Below are positions 46,988 through 58,900 of a stretch of DNA of 64,000 nt, in pieces (the stretch's first letter is position 1; the number at the start of each line of letters is the position of its first letter). The notes under the pieces are model-generated. The model saw only the letters and a program-made list of their open reading frames with translations. It did no database searches and was not told where the DNA came from. The stretch comes from Schizophyllum amplum (lineage: Eukaryota > Basidiomycota > Agaricomycetes > Agaricales > Schizophyllaceae), in the NCBI GenBank assembly GCA_007026445.1, contig VDMD01000094.1:33129-97128 (forward strand), given 5' to 3'. The position numbers and the translations under genes were made by a program.

Positions 46988-47445
46988 AGACTTCGTGGAG
47001 AACAACGCGGGCCTCTGTCGGCACTTCACAATTTTGGCTTCTTGCAGGCGAGGCGGCGCTTGCTCAATCATCATCCCCATATGGACATGAATAGTTATGT
47101 TGCGATCATCGTTCCAAGTCTTCGGGTTTGCTCGTTCCATGTTGAAGCTTGAAGAATAGCAGAACAACGTTATTGAGGAGTGCACCCCGCCTCCAACACA
47201 TTGACTATATACATACCGCAAGGCCCTCCTCTGTATTATTGTGATATACGAGAACAATGCATGAGAAAGACGATTGCCTTTTGCGTGCCACAAGACAGGC
47301 GGCGAATGCCCAAATGCGGAATTGTGTTTCGTTTCCTTTTGTCTGTCGGACCCGAGGCCTTCCTTGGAAACCATTCAAAAGGGTCGCGGGCACGTCCCGC
47401 AGCATCCTGCCTTGCTCTCAACGCTCACTGTCCTCTCTCCTCAAT
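46988..47445. other. Intergenic region, nothing recognised
   Basis: 458 bases holding the 3' end of the orphan gene and the promoter of the HMG-box gene. No gene or RNA is visible. Confidence 0.4.
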
Positions 47446-48706
47446 ATGGCTGCAGCTCTGCCGTCTGCCGACGTTGCATTTGCGACGAACTTGACACCGG
47501 GCAACTATGATAGTGCCAATGTGCAGCTCAGCGGAGACGTGCAGACGTTCCCAGCTAACTTTCCCTTGCACTTCGTCAACTCCGAGACGGGCGAGGTTGT
47601 AAAAGCGGATGGCGCGCAGGTCGTGCCCACTCCGCGGCCGCCTCGACGCAAGCGCAGGAGCCAGAGCCCAGACCATGTCCCGCGTCCCCCGAACGCGTTC
47701 ATCCTCTTCCGCGTCGACTTTGTCAAGAACGGCAGGCTGCTTGGGAACATGGAGAACCACTCCAACCTGAGCAAGATGGCAGGTGCGTGCACATACCCCG
47801 CATTCGCGCGCCGCGCCACTGACGCACATACCACACACAGCGGAGTCCTGGAGGACGCTCCCGCCGCAGAAGCGCGCGTACTGGGACGCGCAGGCCCTGC
47901 TAGAGAGACGCGCGCACAGGCTGCAGTATCCGGACTACCACTTCCAGCCCACGCCGGGGCAGCCCAAGAAGCCGAGGCCGCCACCGAAGCCCAAGGTCGA
48001 GCGCCCCGCAAAGAAACCCCGCCGCGCACCCCCTCCCCCTAAGCTGCGCCATGTGTCTGTCCCGTATCACGATCTGCCGCCTGATACGCCTCCGGTGGAC
48101 AAACCACCGGCACCGTCTGGGTACCCCAGAGACGCCAACCAGTTCCAGCGCAAGCTGATGGACCAGCCATCTATGGTCGCGGTGTACGGCTTGAAGGGCG
48201 CGGACATGGAGCAGCGTTTGCAAGAGATGAATCACGCGCGCCAGACGCAAGTGTACTACCCGCCCGTGCCGCCGCCGTGCGATCCGCATACGGGGAAGCT
48301 TGGGGACCAGGACTGCGACGCCTTCGACGAGTCGGACTTCGACTACTACTATTCGCGGATGGTCAGCAATGGCCCGCAGACGTCTATGTCTGCGACGCCC
48401 GAAGAGCAGACGATACCGCCACTGTCGATAGCGGATGTCGAAATGTCGGAGCCGTCTGAGGAGACCCGGCCATCGGGTGTCCGGGTGCTCACGGCCAAGC
48501 AGGAAGAGGAATCTGTGCCTATACCGCCTGCTCAAGTCGCGGTCCCCGAGCCCAAGCGATGTCTCGCTCGTACGCGTGATGCTGCGTTTCCCTACTCCTA
48601 TGTCGCCGAGGCGCAGCTCGAGAAGGACACCGGTTTCGAACACGTCTCGCCCATCTACGGGCGGCTCATGGAGTCGCAACCTGCAACCCTAGTCACCGCG
48701 GTGTAG
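47446..48706 (+). CDS. HMG-box (MATA_HMG type) transcription factor
   Basis: A sequence-specific HMG-box DNA-binding protein, probably nuclear. It starts MAAALPSADVAFATNLTPGN. The HMG box spans residues about 75-145: HVPRPPNAFILFRVDFVKNG, NMENHSNLSKMAAESWRTLP, PQKRAYWDAQALLERRAHRL and QYPDYHFQP. One intron (about 47782-47840) splits codon Ala in KMA-AESWR; it is a typical position for this family. A basic/Pro-rich tail follows the box (PKKPRPPPKPKVERPAKKPR), then an unstructured region with acidic patches (DAFDESDFDYYYSRM), ending QPATLVTAV. The target genes are not known. It could be a ROX1- or Prf1-like regulator. Confidence 0.85.
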
Positions 48707-49668
48707 TCTTCATTCCTTGGCTTGCCATTCTCTCCATCCTCATTTATTCGCATTTAACCTCATTTATTACCCTCTCGTGCTGCTCTCTACGTGCTGAATC
48801 GTTGTCCACGCCTCCTATACTCCTTCCACTCGTTGTATATACCTTACTTACCAACATATCCGCTTCTTGCTTCAGGAGGTCCTGGGCTGTGTGTTCTACA
48901 TCCGCACACCCTACCTTTCCTCCCTGGGACTACATACAGGACTGATGTGTCCTCGTCGCATTGCTGTGATCGCTTTCCCCGCTATACTGTACTCTCCTAC
49001 TCGCGCATAGTAATATGGTTATAGTTGTTGTGATTGCTCTGTCTCGAAGGACACCCAGTGGACCTCAGTAAACCTCGATGAACCGGACGCCGAGCTCGAC
49101 GGAGCGGGAGCAACACCAAAATACCTCCTCGGACATGTGGAAGCCACGCGGATTCAATTGACCCCGTTGACATAAATACCTCCGCGGAATTACATAAAGC
49201 ATGACATTGATCGAAGCGGTAACTGTGACGAGCGGGGCATTCGCGTCCTTTCGCGTCTTGGCCTCAGCCTTCACCTTCTCAAGAGCACCTTGCGCGCTCC
49301 TCCTTTCCCGACCTTTTCCTTTCTTCCTCCTTATAACGACCCCAAGCGCGACCGTGTCGCCTTCTCTTGCCTTGCGAGCTTGATTACCGAGACCTGTGCG
49401 TGCTCGTATATGCGTTTGGCTGGATCGAGTGAGCTGACGCGTAGATATGCATACACAGTCACGACCCGCCTTCGCGGCTACGACGCTTACGAGCCCCGCA
49501 AGGACGCCTGATAACGAGCACGCCGACGCTGCACCTTCCCACACCACCGACTTTTGAGGCACCTTCTTCCTTCTCTGCGCGTACATTCCGACATTGCTTC
49601 GACTTCTTCCGTACATTCGAGACCTTGAAAAACCCTCATACACCTCTGCGAGACATTGCATTACCACC
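48707..49668. other. Intergenic region, nothing recognised
   Basis: 962 bases with pyrimidine-rich stretches and several open frames that have no conserved features. Confidence 0.4.
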
Positions 49669-51027
49669 ATGCCCATACAATATCCAGACGACAACGAATA
49701 CACGCGGCATGAGGCGCGTGGCAAGCTGTTCAAGCTGACCGCCGGGCGCTACGCGGAGCAGTGTGCTGGGACGATGGCAATTGTGGCGAATAAGCAGGAC
49801 AAGACTGCCGGCAGGCTGGGTGAGCTCCTGAATTGTTGGCAAGATAGTCCGCTTGCTGACTATGCTTGCTTTCTACTTGTATAACACCCATACACTATCT
49901 GTGTACCACCCTCATCCGCCGTGACTTTCGCCTCTTCTACGGCGGTACCGCATTTGTGGTCGATAGTCATGCGCGAGTCGGGCACCGATATCATCATGCT
50001 GGACCTTCGGATTGACATGGTTGGCAAGGCCTGCCTCGGCGGCGCTGACGATCGCTGGGTCACACTGGAGACGGATGACGACTACTGCGACGAGGAGCAG
50101 AGCTACATGTTCAAGGTACGTACCTTCAGTCTGCTCGCGGGCGCCCAGCGTCCGATCAACGTCCCGACGGACGTCCTCCTCCCCAAGCCTGCCCGCGTCT
50201 CACTCACCTTTGCAGATCCTCGGAACGTCTGGTGCACAACGCGTTCTGGACGTTATATACGACTGCGCCGTCGAAAGCATATTTACCCAGTCGAAGGGCG
50301 GCATCGAGGAAGATGCGCTCCCCCAGCTGCGCGACGTGATCATTGCGTCGATGCAGGTGAATCCCAGTCGCGCGGCGGCGAGTCCGACTGCGCCGATTAC
50401 GCCTCCGAGAGCATCGTCTTACCGTAAGTTAGCCCGGATTAACGACTGAAGGTCATCACACTGACCTTTCGTACAGGTGTCAAGGCCGCCAGGCTGAGCA
50501 ACGGCCCAACGCCACCCAAAACACCCGTGTTTTGCATAAAGGAGGAGATCATGGTGTGCAGTGCGCGGGGCACACTGCACCGGTACGAGGATTTGCACGA
50601 GAATGACGGAAGGGATACGTTGGGTGTGGTGAAGGTGACGGTAAACAGGATGGACCCGACGTGCTCGGGGCGCTTAGGTGAGTGTGACTTTGGACGTCGA
50701 AAAAGTGCTTCGCTCATAGATGCACACGACAGTGATGTACAGGGACATCGGCGGGTCGGTCCTAATTGATGTTCCACTCAGGAACTTGTTCCGGTGCAGC
50801 TTCGCCCACCCTTTCGACTGGCGGTACATCAGTCTTGCGTTTGCGTCTGAGTTTGGAGAGAAACAATATGTGTTGTTCCAGGTGAGGCCATTCGACGTCG
50901 AATTTTGGGCAACGAATCGTACTGACTGACCTCCCAGGCAATTCACGTTGAGCAAGCAAAGAATCTTGTGGCCGCAGTGAACGATCCGCGCGCCTACCTT
51001 GCTCTGGAGATGTCGATGGGCGGTTGA
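49669..51027 (+). CDS. Protein with two tandem RanBP1-like (PH-fold) domains
   Basis: I do not recognise a named family. Spliced, it starts MPIQYPDDNEYTRHEARGKL. The first half reads ARGKLFKLTAGRYAEQCAGT, KTAGRLVMRESGTDIIMLDL, then DRWVTLETDDDYCDEEQSYM and a helix. The second half repeats this order: SARGTLHRYEDLHENDGRDT, GVVKVTVNRMD, SGRLVMYRDIGGSVLIDVPL, RYISLAFASEFGEKQYVLFQ and VEQAKNLVAAVNDPRAYLAL. Both halves follow the order of a Ran-binding (RanBD1) domain: a charged K-LY-like start, a GRLVM strand, a W/F strand and a C-terminal helix. A disordered linker (NPSRAAASPTAPITPPRA) joins them. The fold call is inferred and weak; no Ran-contact residues can be confirmed. Confidence 0.6.
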
Positions 51028-51411
51028 TCATCAACATGCCCATTGTTCACATTGCATCCCGTCATTCGACTGACTGTCTCGTCCAGTTCACACTGTCTCT
51101 ATTGCACAAACTAATGACATACATACATTATTTTCTGTGTATATTTTGTTCTGTACGGCTCGTTACAAAGGCGGGGCTTACGGTAATCGTCTCGCAAGCT
51201 AATTACTATTTGTGGAACAAGGGTTGTGGGTCCAACGATGATGACAACAACGTGGCACGCGTCGCGATCACGCCTTTTTGATCACTGCACGTCTCCCCGC
51301 GCGTAACAAGTACGTAGTGACCAAGTAGTGACTGACCTTCTCCTTCTCCTCTTCCATTGCCTCCACGTTCCTTCCCTTCTTCTCCTCCTCCGCCATCGTC
51401 CGCCGCCCAGC
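51028..51411. other. Intergenic region, nothing recognised
   Basis: 384 bases; the last 100 are pyrimidine-rich and precede the RING gene start. Confidence 0.4.
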
Positions 51412-52363
51412 ATGGATTGCGGGATATGCACAGACGGCCTGAGGGAGCCAGTGTCCACGAAGTGCGGTGAGTAGATACGGCGCTTAGCTCTGCGCGCGGG
51501 AGGTCAGGCTGATGAGATGTTAGGTCACGTCTTCTGTGATGCGTGCATCAACGAAGTGATCAAGCGCGCGGGCAGGGGCAAATCTGCGAACTGCCCAACT
51601 TGCCAGAAGGAGCTCAAGGGTGCGTGCGATCTTCCCAGGCGTCTTCCACATTGCTTCCCCCCTCACACTCTGCATCCTCCTCATCGCCATCCTCCGGCCT
51701 AACACCATGCCTCATAAAATTTTCTCTCAGGCCCTAGCCGCCCCCTCCTCAAGCTTGCCCTGGACACTTCTCGCCACGATGAGCTGCGCCACACGAATGT
51801 CTCCCTCCGCAACGAGCTAAAAGAGTCCCTGCTCGAGTGCGAGCGCACCAAGAACTACATCTCGCACCTCGAGCGCGAGCTGCGCGGGATCAAGCGACAG
51901 CACGCAGACGCGGACGCAGACACGCAGCGCTACAAGCGCCGCTGCTACCGCGCGGAGGACGATGCGGCGCGCTTCCGCAACGCGCTGCTCGTCAAGGTCG
52001 GCGCGCTCGTCACCATTGCGGGCGGCCTGGCCGTGCAGGGGATGATGGAGGATGGGATGGTAGACGAAGACGGCTACCTAGTGGACGAGGAGGAGGAGGG
52101 GGATGACGAGGATTGCGACCCGGCGCGGGTTGCCGCGCCGACGTCCGATACGGCCGTCGACGATGAGAACCCCTTCGTCGAGCGCTCGGACGATGGACTA
52201 TTCTCTTCCAAGGTGCGCGCGGAGCCTTCCGCGATGAGCGCTGCGGCGGAAGCTATGATTCAGCAAGCGTGCGTCCATTGTATATTCCTCTCACCGATTG
52301 CTGAACTACACCCACAGGCGTAGATATGCGCTTGAGGACGAAGAGTCCAGCGTCGACCACTAG
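51412..52363 (+). CDS. RING-finger protein with coiled coil
   Basis: A probable E3 ubiquitin ligase of the C3HC4 RING type. Three short exons give MDCGICTDGLREPVSTKC, GHVFCDACINEVIKRAGRG and SANCPTCQKELK, which supply all eight zinc ligands in order. The next exon is a charged coiled coil: HDELRHTNVSLRNELKESLL, CERTKNYISHLERELRGIKR and RYKRRCYRAEDDAARFRNAL. A short hydrophobic stretch (LLVKVGALVTIAGGLAV) could be a membrane or packing helix. The tail is acidic (DEEEEGDDEDCDP) and ends LEDEESSVDH after a last small exon. The family of this layout is common in basidiomycetes; the target is unknown. Confidence 0.85.
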
Positions 52364-53177
52364 AAAGCGATACCCAATCCATCCACCAACCCTTCTCATC
52401 GGCTCGAAGATCACTATAGACTGCCATCAAGCGTCCCAAGACCTCAGGGAGGATTCTTGATCTATTTATCTACGATATTACCCCTCTTGTTTCTGTTTCT
52501 ACTCTACTCGCATACACGTCCTCACTCACCTATTACCCTCCTTACATAGTACTATTAGTGTCTCACCCGCCTCTGCTTCAGCTAACACCCTCCTTACTGA
52601 CACTCTCCTTACCTACTGAGCCTATTCCGGGGCTTATTTTTCAAATATTGCAGCTAGCCTGTGAATTCTGAGGTGAATAGACCTGCGCCGTTTCCGCCTC
52701 TGCTCACAAGGTCTTCTGCGTATGAATTGCAGGGGCACAAGGAACAGCACAACAAGTGCTATCATCGAGAGATTGGCGCAAGCACCGAAGCACCTACGAA
52801 CATACTTAACTAGGAGCAGAATGACAGAAGCTGATCGACGTCCAGTCCCACCTACTGCACTAACGTTGAATCGCACCACACATTACACCAACGTATGCTG
52901 TATCATTGGCACATCGGACCTGCAGCACGCACGAGAACAATGTAAGTCAGTTCGATACCATGCAGATAAATAAGTACAGAGATGAGAGGAAAGAAAGCAG
53001 CGTCGAGGCAAATATTCGTTCGTTAGGTCGTATGTAGCAGTAGTATACGGTTTGAGACGCGGGTGTGCAAGGGCAGAGGAAACGGGCAAGGGGAGAGGAA
53101 GCGGAAGCAGAACTGACGCCGCAGTTCACCATGCCTCCCTCTCGTCCCCGAGATGCTCCGGATCTGGCGTGTTTCTC
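52364..53177. other. Convergent 3' intergenic region, nothing recognised
   Basis: 814 bases between the stops of the RING gene and the Ran-binding gene. Pyrimidine-rich on the plus strand near 52440-52620; no gene is supported. Confidence 0.4.
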
Positions 53178-55508
53178 CTACACGATACCCGCCGCGTCAT
53201 CGACAGCCACGGCCCGGTGGCGCTGCGGCGTTGCCAGCCATGGGTTCAGTCGTGCATAGCCGCCCTCCTTCCTTTCTAGGTATGCTGCCGGGTCCTTGGC
53301 GGCGTCGGCGAGCTGCTGGACGAGGGAAGCCTCGCGCATCTACGTGAGTGGTTTGTCAGTATGCTCTTGACGGCGAAGGCGCAGTGGCAGACTCACGCGG
53401 AAAGTGTAAGTCTCGATACCCGTGCCGGTTGCGATGGACAGCAGCAGGTAACGAGTGTCCGCCTTGTTGACTTCACACTTCGCGATCGAAGTAGTGGACG
53501 CGTTTAGCAGGAGGTTGTGCACGGTGTCCTTGCGCATGACTGGAGGAGGTTGGTGAGATAAGCTGAGATGTATCACCCTGCATGTGGACATGACTTACTC
53601 AACCGGCCAATCTTCCTGTCCTCGCGCTTCACGTTAACCTTCATGATACCCACGCCACGCTCTTTGTACGCGTCACCGTCCATGAGGTACAGCTTGCCTC
53701 GCCCAGAGAAGACTATCTCCTCGTCTTCCTCTCCGGTAGCAACTACAAGCGGGTCAGCTTAGGCAGTCGGCGCTGCTAACACGATTGCGCTCACCTTCCT
53801 GCTCCTTCAGGTTCAGCTTGGCCTTTTTCTTCTTCTCTTCGTCGTCCGAGTCTCCCACATCCTTGTGGGCTCTGAGCTTGTCCTGGAAGCTCGTCTTCTC
53901 CGCACCATCCTCTCCATCGGGAGAGGGCGTCGACTTGCCCGAATCGGCCTGGTCGGACTTGCTGCCGGCACCGTTGGCCTTGGCTGATGTGCCGAAGGGG
54001 TTGGAGGTGGTATACGCGGAGAACGCGTTTGACTTGATGTTCACAGTAGGCGTCGAGCGCTCGGGAGTGTTTGGTCGCTCGATGCGGGACGCTGAGCCGA
54101 AGATAGGGGTGCTGGTGCGCGCCACAGTGGCGAACGGCGATGCGGATCCAGTGAATGCGGCGAAGCCTGAGCGTGCAAAGGGGTCCTTGGATGTGGACGG
54201 GGTAGGAGGATTGTTGGGGGTTGAAGGGACGCTCGGTGCCGGAGGTGATGGGGATGCCGATGTCGTTGTCCCGAATTTAGCAGGACCCTTGACAGGGACC
54301 TTGACTCCGGCAAACGGAGAGGCCGCGCCAGCGAAAGCCATGAAGCCCTGGCAGTCCATTAGATGAGGTTCGGTAGTGCATAGTTATAACACACCTTCGC
54401 CGCTGCGCTTGGCTTGCTGTCTTTCTTCTCAGTCGTCTCCTTCTTCTCCTTCTTCTCCTTCTTCGGTGGCTTGTCCTCCTTGTCTTCAGGTGGAGGCGTC
54501 GGGCGCTTGTGCTCGCGTGGGTCCCGATCATCGTCATCATCCTCGCGAGATCGCTTCAGAGAGTCGATGGACCGGCGCGAGGTAGCATCGACAGTGGTGG
54601 GTGCGGGATCTGGCGGGGGCGTCGGCCTCTTCTTCTCCCGAGGGTTCTCGTCATCCTCCGGATCGTCACGAGAGCGCTTGAGGGTCTCCTGGGGTGTCGA
54701 GGGACCCTCGCTGACGCCGCGGTCAACGAGCTTCCGCTTCCGCTGGGGTCGGCCCCCTTCCTCCATGGATGCGTCCGACGCGCGCCGCGATGCAGGCTGG
54801 GAGGAGCCACTTGCGGATCCCATCACCACGCTCGCCGCCTTCTGGGAGGCGGGCGAGTTAGAGCGGGCGGACACGCTGTGCATGTCGGCATCGTCGTGCT
54901 TGGTCCGCGCGTCAGCGGTGGCGGCCACGGGGCCCGCGTTATCGGATGAGGTCTCGGCCATGTCGTGATCAGCAGCAGCGCGGGGCGGCGACTGGCCCTC
55001 AGTATTCTGCCAGTTAAGATCTTCGACGCCACGCCTGATCTGGCGCACGGCCTGTTCCTGGCGAGGTGAGCTGCTGAGACCCTTGGGGGAGTTGGAGCGC
55101 GACCGCGAGGCAGAGCGGCTGCGGCTACCGCTGCCCTCCTCCTCTGGATGGGAATCGAGGGCTATCTTGTTCTTCTTCTTGGGTGCCTGCTGCTCCTTGA
55201 CGTCGACGCTGCCGGCCTGGGTGTTCGGTGTCAGAGCGATCAGGGCCGACTGCGACACCCGAGGCGGCTCACCGTGGAGGAGGCACAAGTGAGTGCAGGC
55301 TCAAGAGACACTTCTCTCTCGCGCTTGCGGGCTGTCTTGGTAGCTGTAGGGTCGCCAGAATATAATGCGTCAATTATCCATCAGACAAGGGCCATGATAA
55401 GTGCTCACCTGAGGAGGTGGGCGCCTCCGCTGGCTCTGGGGTCGGGGATGAGGATTTCTGTGACGGCGGGCGGCCGTCCGTTGACGGCGGGGCGGTGGGC
55501 TCTGACAT
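53178..55508 (-). CDS. Ran-binding nuclear transport protein (Nup50/Yrb2-like, RanBD1 domain)
   Basis: A nuclear transport cofactor with a C-terminal Ran-binding domain. It starts MSEPTAPPSTDGRPPSQKSS. The long N-terminal half is disordered and charged (PKKKNKIALDSHPEEEGSGS, SRSRSASRSRSNSP, KKEKKEKKETTEKKD). The middle has FG-like repeats as in nucleoporins: GFMAFAGAASPFAGVKVP, SGFAAFTGSASPFATVART, SNAFSAYTTSNPFG. The RanBD1 fold reads EEIVFSGRGKLYLMDGD, YKERGVGIMKVNVKREDRKI, MRKDTVHNLLLNASTTSIAK, DTRYLLLSIATGTGIETYTF and ASLVQQLADAAKDPAAYLER. Both Nup50 (Npap60) and Yrb2/RanBP3 combine FG repeats with RanBD1, and I cannot choose between them. About five introns. Confidence 0.78.
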
Positions 55509-55910
55509 CCTTGCCTTCGTCGTCGTGGTTCGCGTTGAGAAGAGAATGCAGTCGCTGGTCCGAGCCCTGACGTGACGCATGTACGGCAAACGCCGAGTCA
55601 CGCGGTCATTGTTCTCTTGTTGAAAACAATAGTCACGTCCGCCTCTTAGGCGATGGCCTCAGATCTGGTACACAACCGCTGCTCATCTGCTTTGTAAGGC
55701 TAACAGCTAGGAGATTGACCGAGTAGATCGAATTAGCTACCTACTGGCCATGGGCTAGTGGCCTACATAACAAACATGACGGCAAAACGCCAGGGCACCT
55801 AATATTTATCCCAATCCCGACATAGCGATGATGATAGTACACAGCAGATACGACAAGCACAGACAAGTCCAAGAAACCAAGCCGCAAGACAACGAAGATC
55901 ATGCGCACGG
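55509..55910. other. Intergenic region, nothing recognised
   Basis: 402 bases between the start of the Ran-binding gene and the kinase stop. No gene is supported. Confidence 0.4.
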
Positions 55911-58900
55911 TCACCGTGGCGAGTCCGAAGATGAGGCCCCATCTGAAGGCCCTAACCGTGAGGGTCCTCCTAACCGCGTCGATGGCGCTGGCGGAGGATG
56001 TAAGTCTGGTGGTGGCCGTAATGCAGGCGCAGGTATTGGGACACCGCGCGCCTTTCTTCGCTCGGCAGCCGCCGCCAGGACCTCAAGCAAGTTGTCCTTC
56101 GTCGCAGGTTTGGTGTACACCCGATCGACTCCAGCCTCGATAAACTCCTTTTGGTCTGAAGAAACATCAAGTCAGCACAGTTGTCCAATACACACACAGA
56201 GACACACCTTGCACCATAGCGTTCCCCGTCAACCCTACCACAAAATCACGTCTCCTCGCCCGCCGCAGACACTTCGCCACCTTCGTCCCGAACAGTCCTC
56301 GGCATCTGATTGTCCAACAACACGAGCGCAAAAGGCCCTCATCCGCATCTCCCTCTCAGCCTGCTCTCCAGTCGCCCCGCCGCAGCAGCCTCCATCGCCG
56401 CATCCGACCCCGGTATTGTCCACGATGGCGTGCCCGACCCCTCCGACCCCGGCGTCCCCACTGGAAGCGGGATCCCCAGCACCTCGAGAGCATTCATCCC
56501 GTCATACGCAGTGGACACTTCGCAGCCGAGCCGCTGCAGCGTCCGCACCATCACAGCCCGCGTCACATCGTCGTCCTCGACGACCAAGACTGGAAGACCG
56601 GAGGGCAAGGGGCGTGAGCGCAGTGAGCTCTCCGGCGGTGACGGCCGGGCTCCCGTCGCTGGTGTATCTTCACGCGTCGTTGTGCCATCTTGCGTAGCGT
56701 CTCGCGTGGATGAAGTAGCCTCACGTGCTGCCGCCGCACCGTCCATGCCTTCTGGGAAGTACGACCCGCTCGCGTCAGACAACCGTCGATGCGAGGCCGC
56801 GCCCTCATCCTGTGACGACGGGCTGCAGCTAGTCCATAAGCTGGACGACACCTGTGACCCTCTCCTCGGCTGGCTCGATAGCCTTCGCGAATGGCCGCCC
56901 CTCTTCGACGGTGGCAGCGTGATGTTGACATGACCCGCTACAACACAGTCAGTACAATCCGACCCACACTCAAGACCAACCCGACTCACCCTGCTCCATC
57001 AACCCCCGCATCGCAGCCGATGACTGCGCCTCGCTCAGCTTGATCTGCGAGGGACGCAGCGCATAGGCCTCGCTCCCGGTAGCGTCCGTGACCGAGTCCT
57101 TCGCCGACTGCTCCATCGGCACATCCGCCATAAGCACCTGCAAGTCCTTGCGCGGAATCCGGCTGCCGACGCCCAAGGGGAGATCAAACCAGAACGTCGA
57201 GCCTTCGCCGACCTTGGAGCGCACACCAAGACGGCCGCCCCATTGCTTGACTATGGAGCGCACGAGGGCTAGACCGAGACCGCTGCCTTTGCCGCCTTGT
57301 TGGATACCGAGCGAGGTTTGGTTGAAGGGTGCTAGCGGACACAATTGCATGAGCAAAACCAGCCTTGCACAGAAAACGGAGTACTCACAGAAGAGCTTCC
57401 CTTGAACAATGTCATCGTGCTTGATGCCACAGCCCGTGTCGGAGATCTCAACGCGCACAAAAATACGATCCGCATCTGCATTGAGCGCACCGCCCAGGCC
57501 GCGATTGTGCTCGTCCAGAAGCACCTTCGACAGCGGCGCATGCCCAGAGGTACCCTCCACCGCGGTGCTGTCGCTCCGCATCGTCGCCAGCGGCGCCCTC
57601 GTGGGCTTCAGGAGCGTCGTCGTAAGAGTCAGGCTGCCGCCCTCTGGTGTGAACTTGCAGGCGTTGCTGGTCAGGTTCGTGATGACCTGTCGCAACCGCG
57701 CCTGGTCGCCCACAACAAAGCCGTCGTATTGATCGGTCTTCTCGCGCTCCTCGGCTTCGTCCTGTGTCTTGCCCAAGGCTCGGTACGCAGCTTGACGGGC
57801 GACCTAAGCACCATGAGTGTCCTGTTAATTTTTTCTTCAAATGCAATATACTCACCTTATCGATGTTGGGATCCACATTGACCTTGAACTTCAGGTTGCG
57901 GGCGTTCGTGGCGATTTCGAGGGGGACGATGAGAGAGCGTACAGCTTGATGGAAGGCAAAAGGCTAAGGAGTCACAGCATAAGCAAGATGTGCGTGTTCA
58001 TTCGCGATTGAGCAACTGACCGCGTTCGCGAACTCGAAGCGTCCACTGTCCAACCGATTGCTGTTGACCTGTCTTTAACTTACTGCTGTTGTAGGAGTTT
58101 GCTTGGGACCTACAAATCCAGCACGTCATTGAGGACTGTCGTGATTCGTCAGACCCTGAAAACTGCTCAAGCCTGGACGAGAACATACCCTGGGACATGT
58201 TACCCAACCCACCCTTCAGCGCCTCGAAATCTTCCCGACTCTGGTCGTCAATAACGCCAGCCGCCTCGATGTTCTGCACGGCGAGAACTGCTCTCAAGTC
58301 AATGACCGGCGCAGAATACAAGCAAAACCCTGACTCACAAGCGACATTGAGGGGCACTCTGACCTGTGCTTCAAGTTCAGAACGCAACGCGTGACTCTCG
58401 TGAAAAGGTGCTTATCATGGAAGACATAGCTGATGGCTGGTATTAGTAGCACGCTCGACGTGGGAAGATAAGTGCGTACCTGGTCAGCCGGGCTTTCGAT
58501 TCATAGGCCTTTGTTCGCTGGTATTGAGCTACATAGCGTGAGCCACGGCCACGAAGAGTTCAGTCGCAATGCTTACCAGCAATAACATCCTGAGTTAATT
58601 TGTCTGTTAGAAGAAGTGCTAGGGTAAGGTGACATCACGCACCCGATATTGCTTCCGTAACCTGGTCCTCATCTTGAAAAGTCGCCTTTCAGACTGAAGA
58701 AGAGCGTCAGCAAGCGCACTACAACGTGAGGAAAATACATACATCTTCCCGGTGATAATGCAGGATCAGTAGGACTGAGCATGACATGAGAAAGCATGCA
58801 TCGAAAAAAGAATGCAACACAAACAAATATTGAACACCAGGAAGTTGATCATGCCTGTTCATCGATTAGAACAGCTAAAATCCAGAGTAAAACTGAACAC

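Noticed and set aside
58366..58415. GT-AG intron of 32 nt as alternative in the kinase H-box
   Set aside because: It is shorter than other introns here (about 45-60 nt) and would insert six extra residues into the conserved FHEVRVPLN motif.
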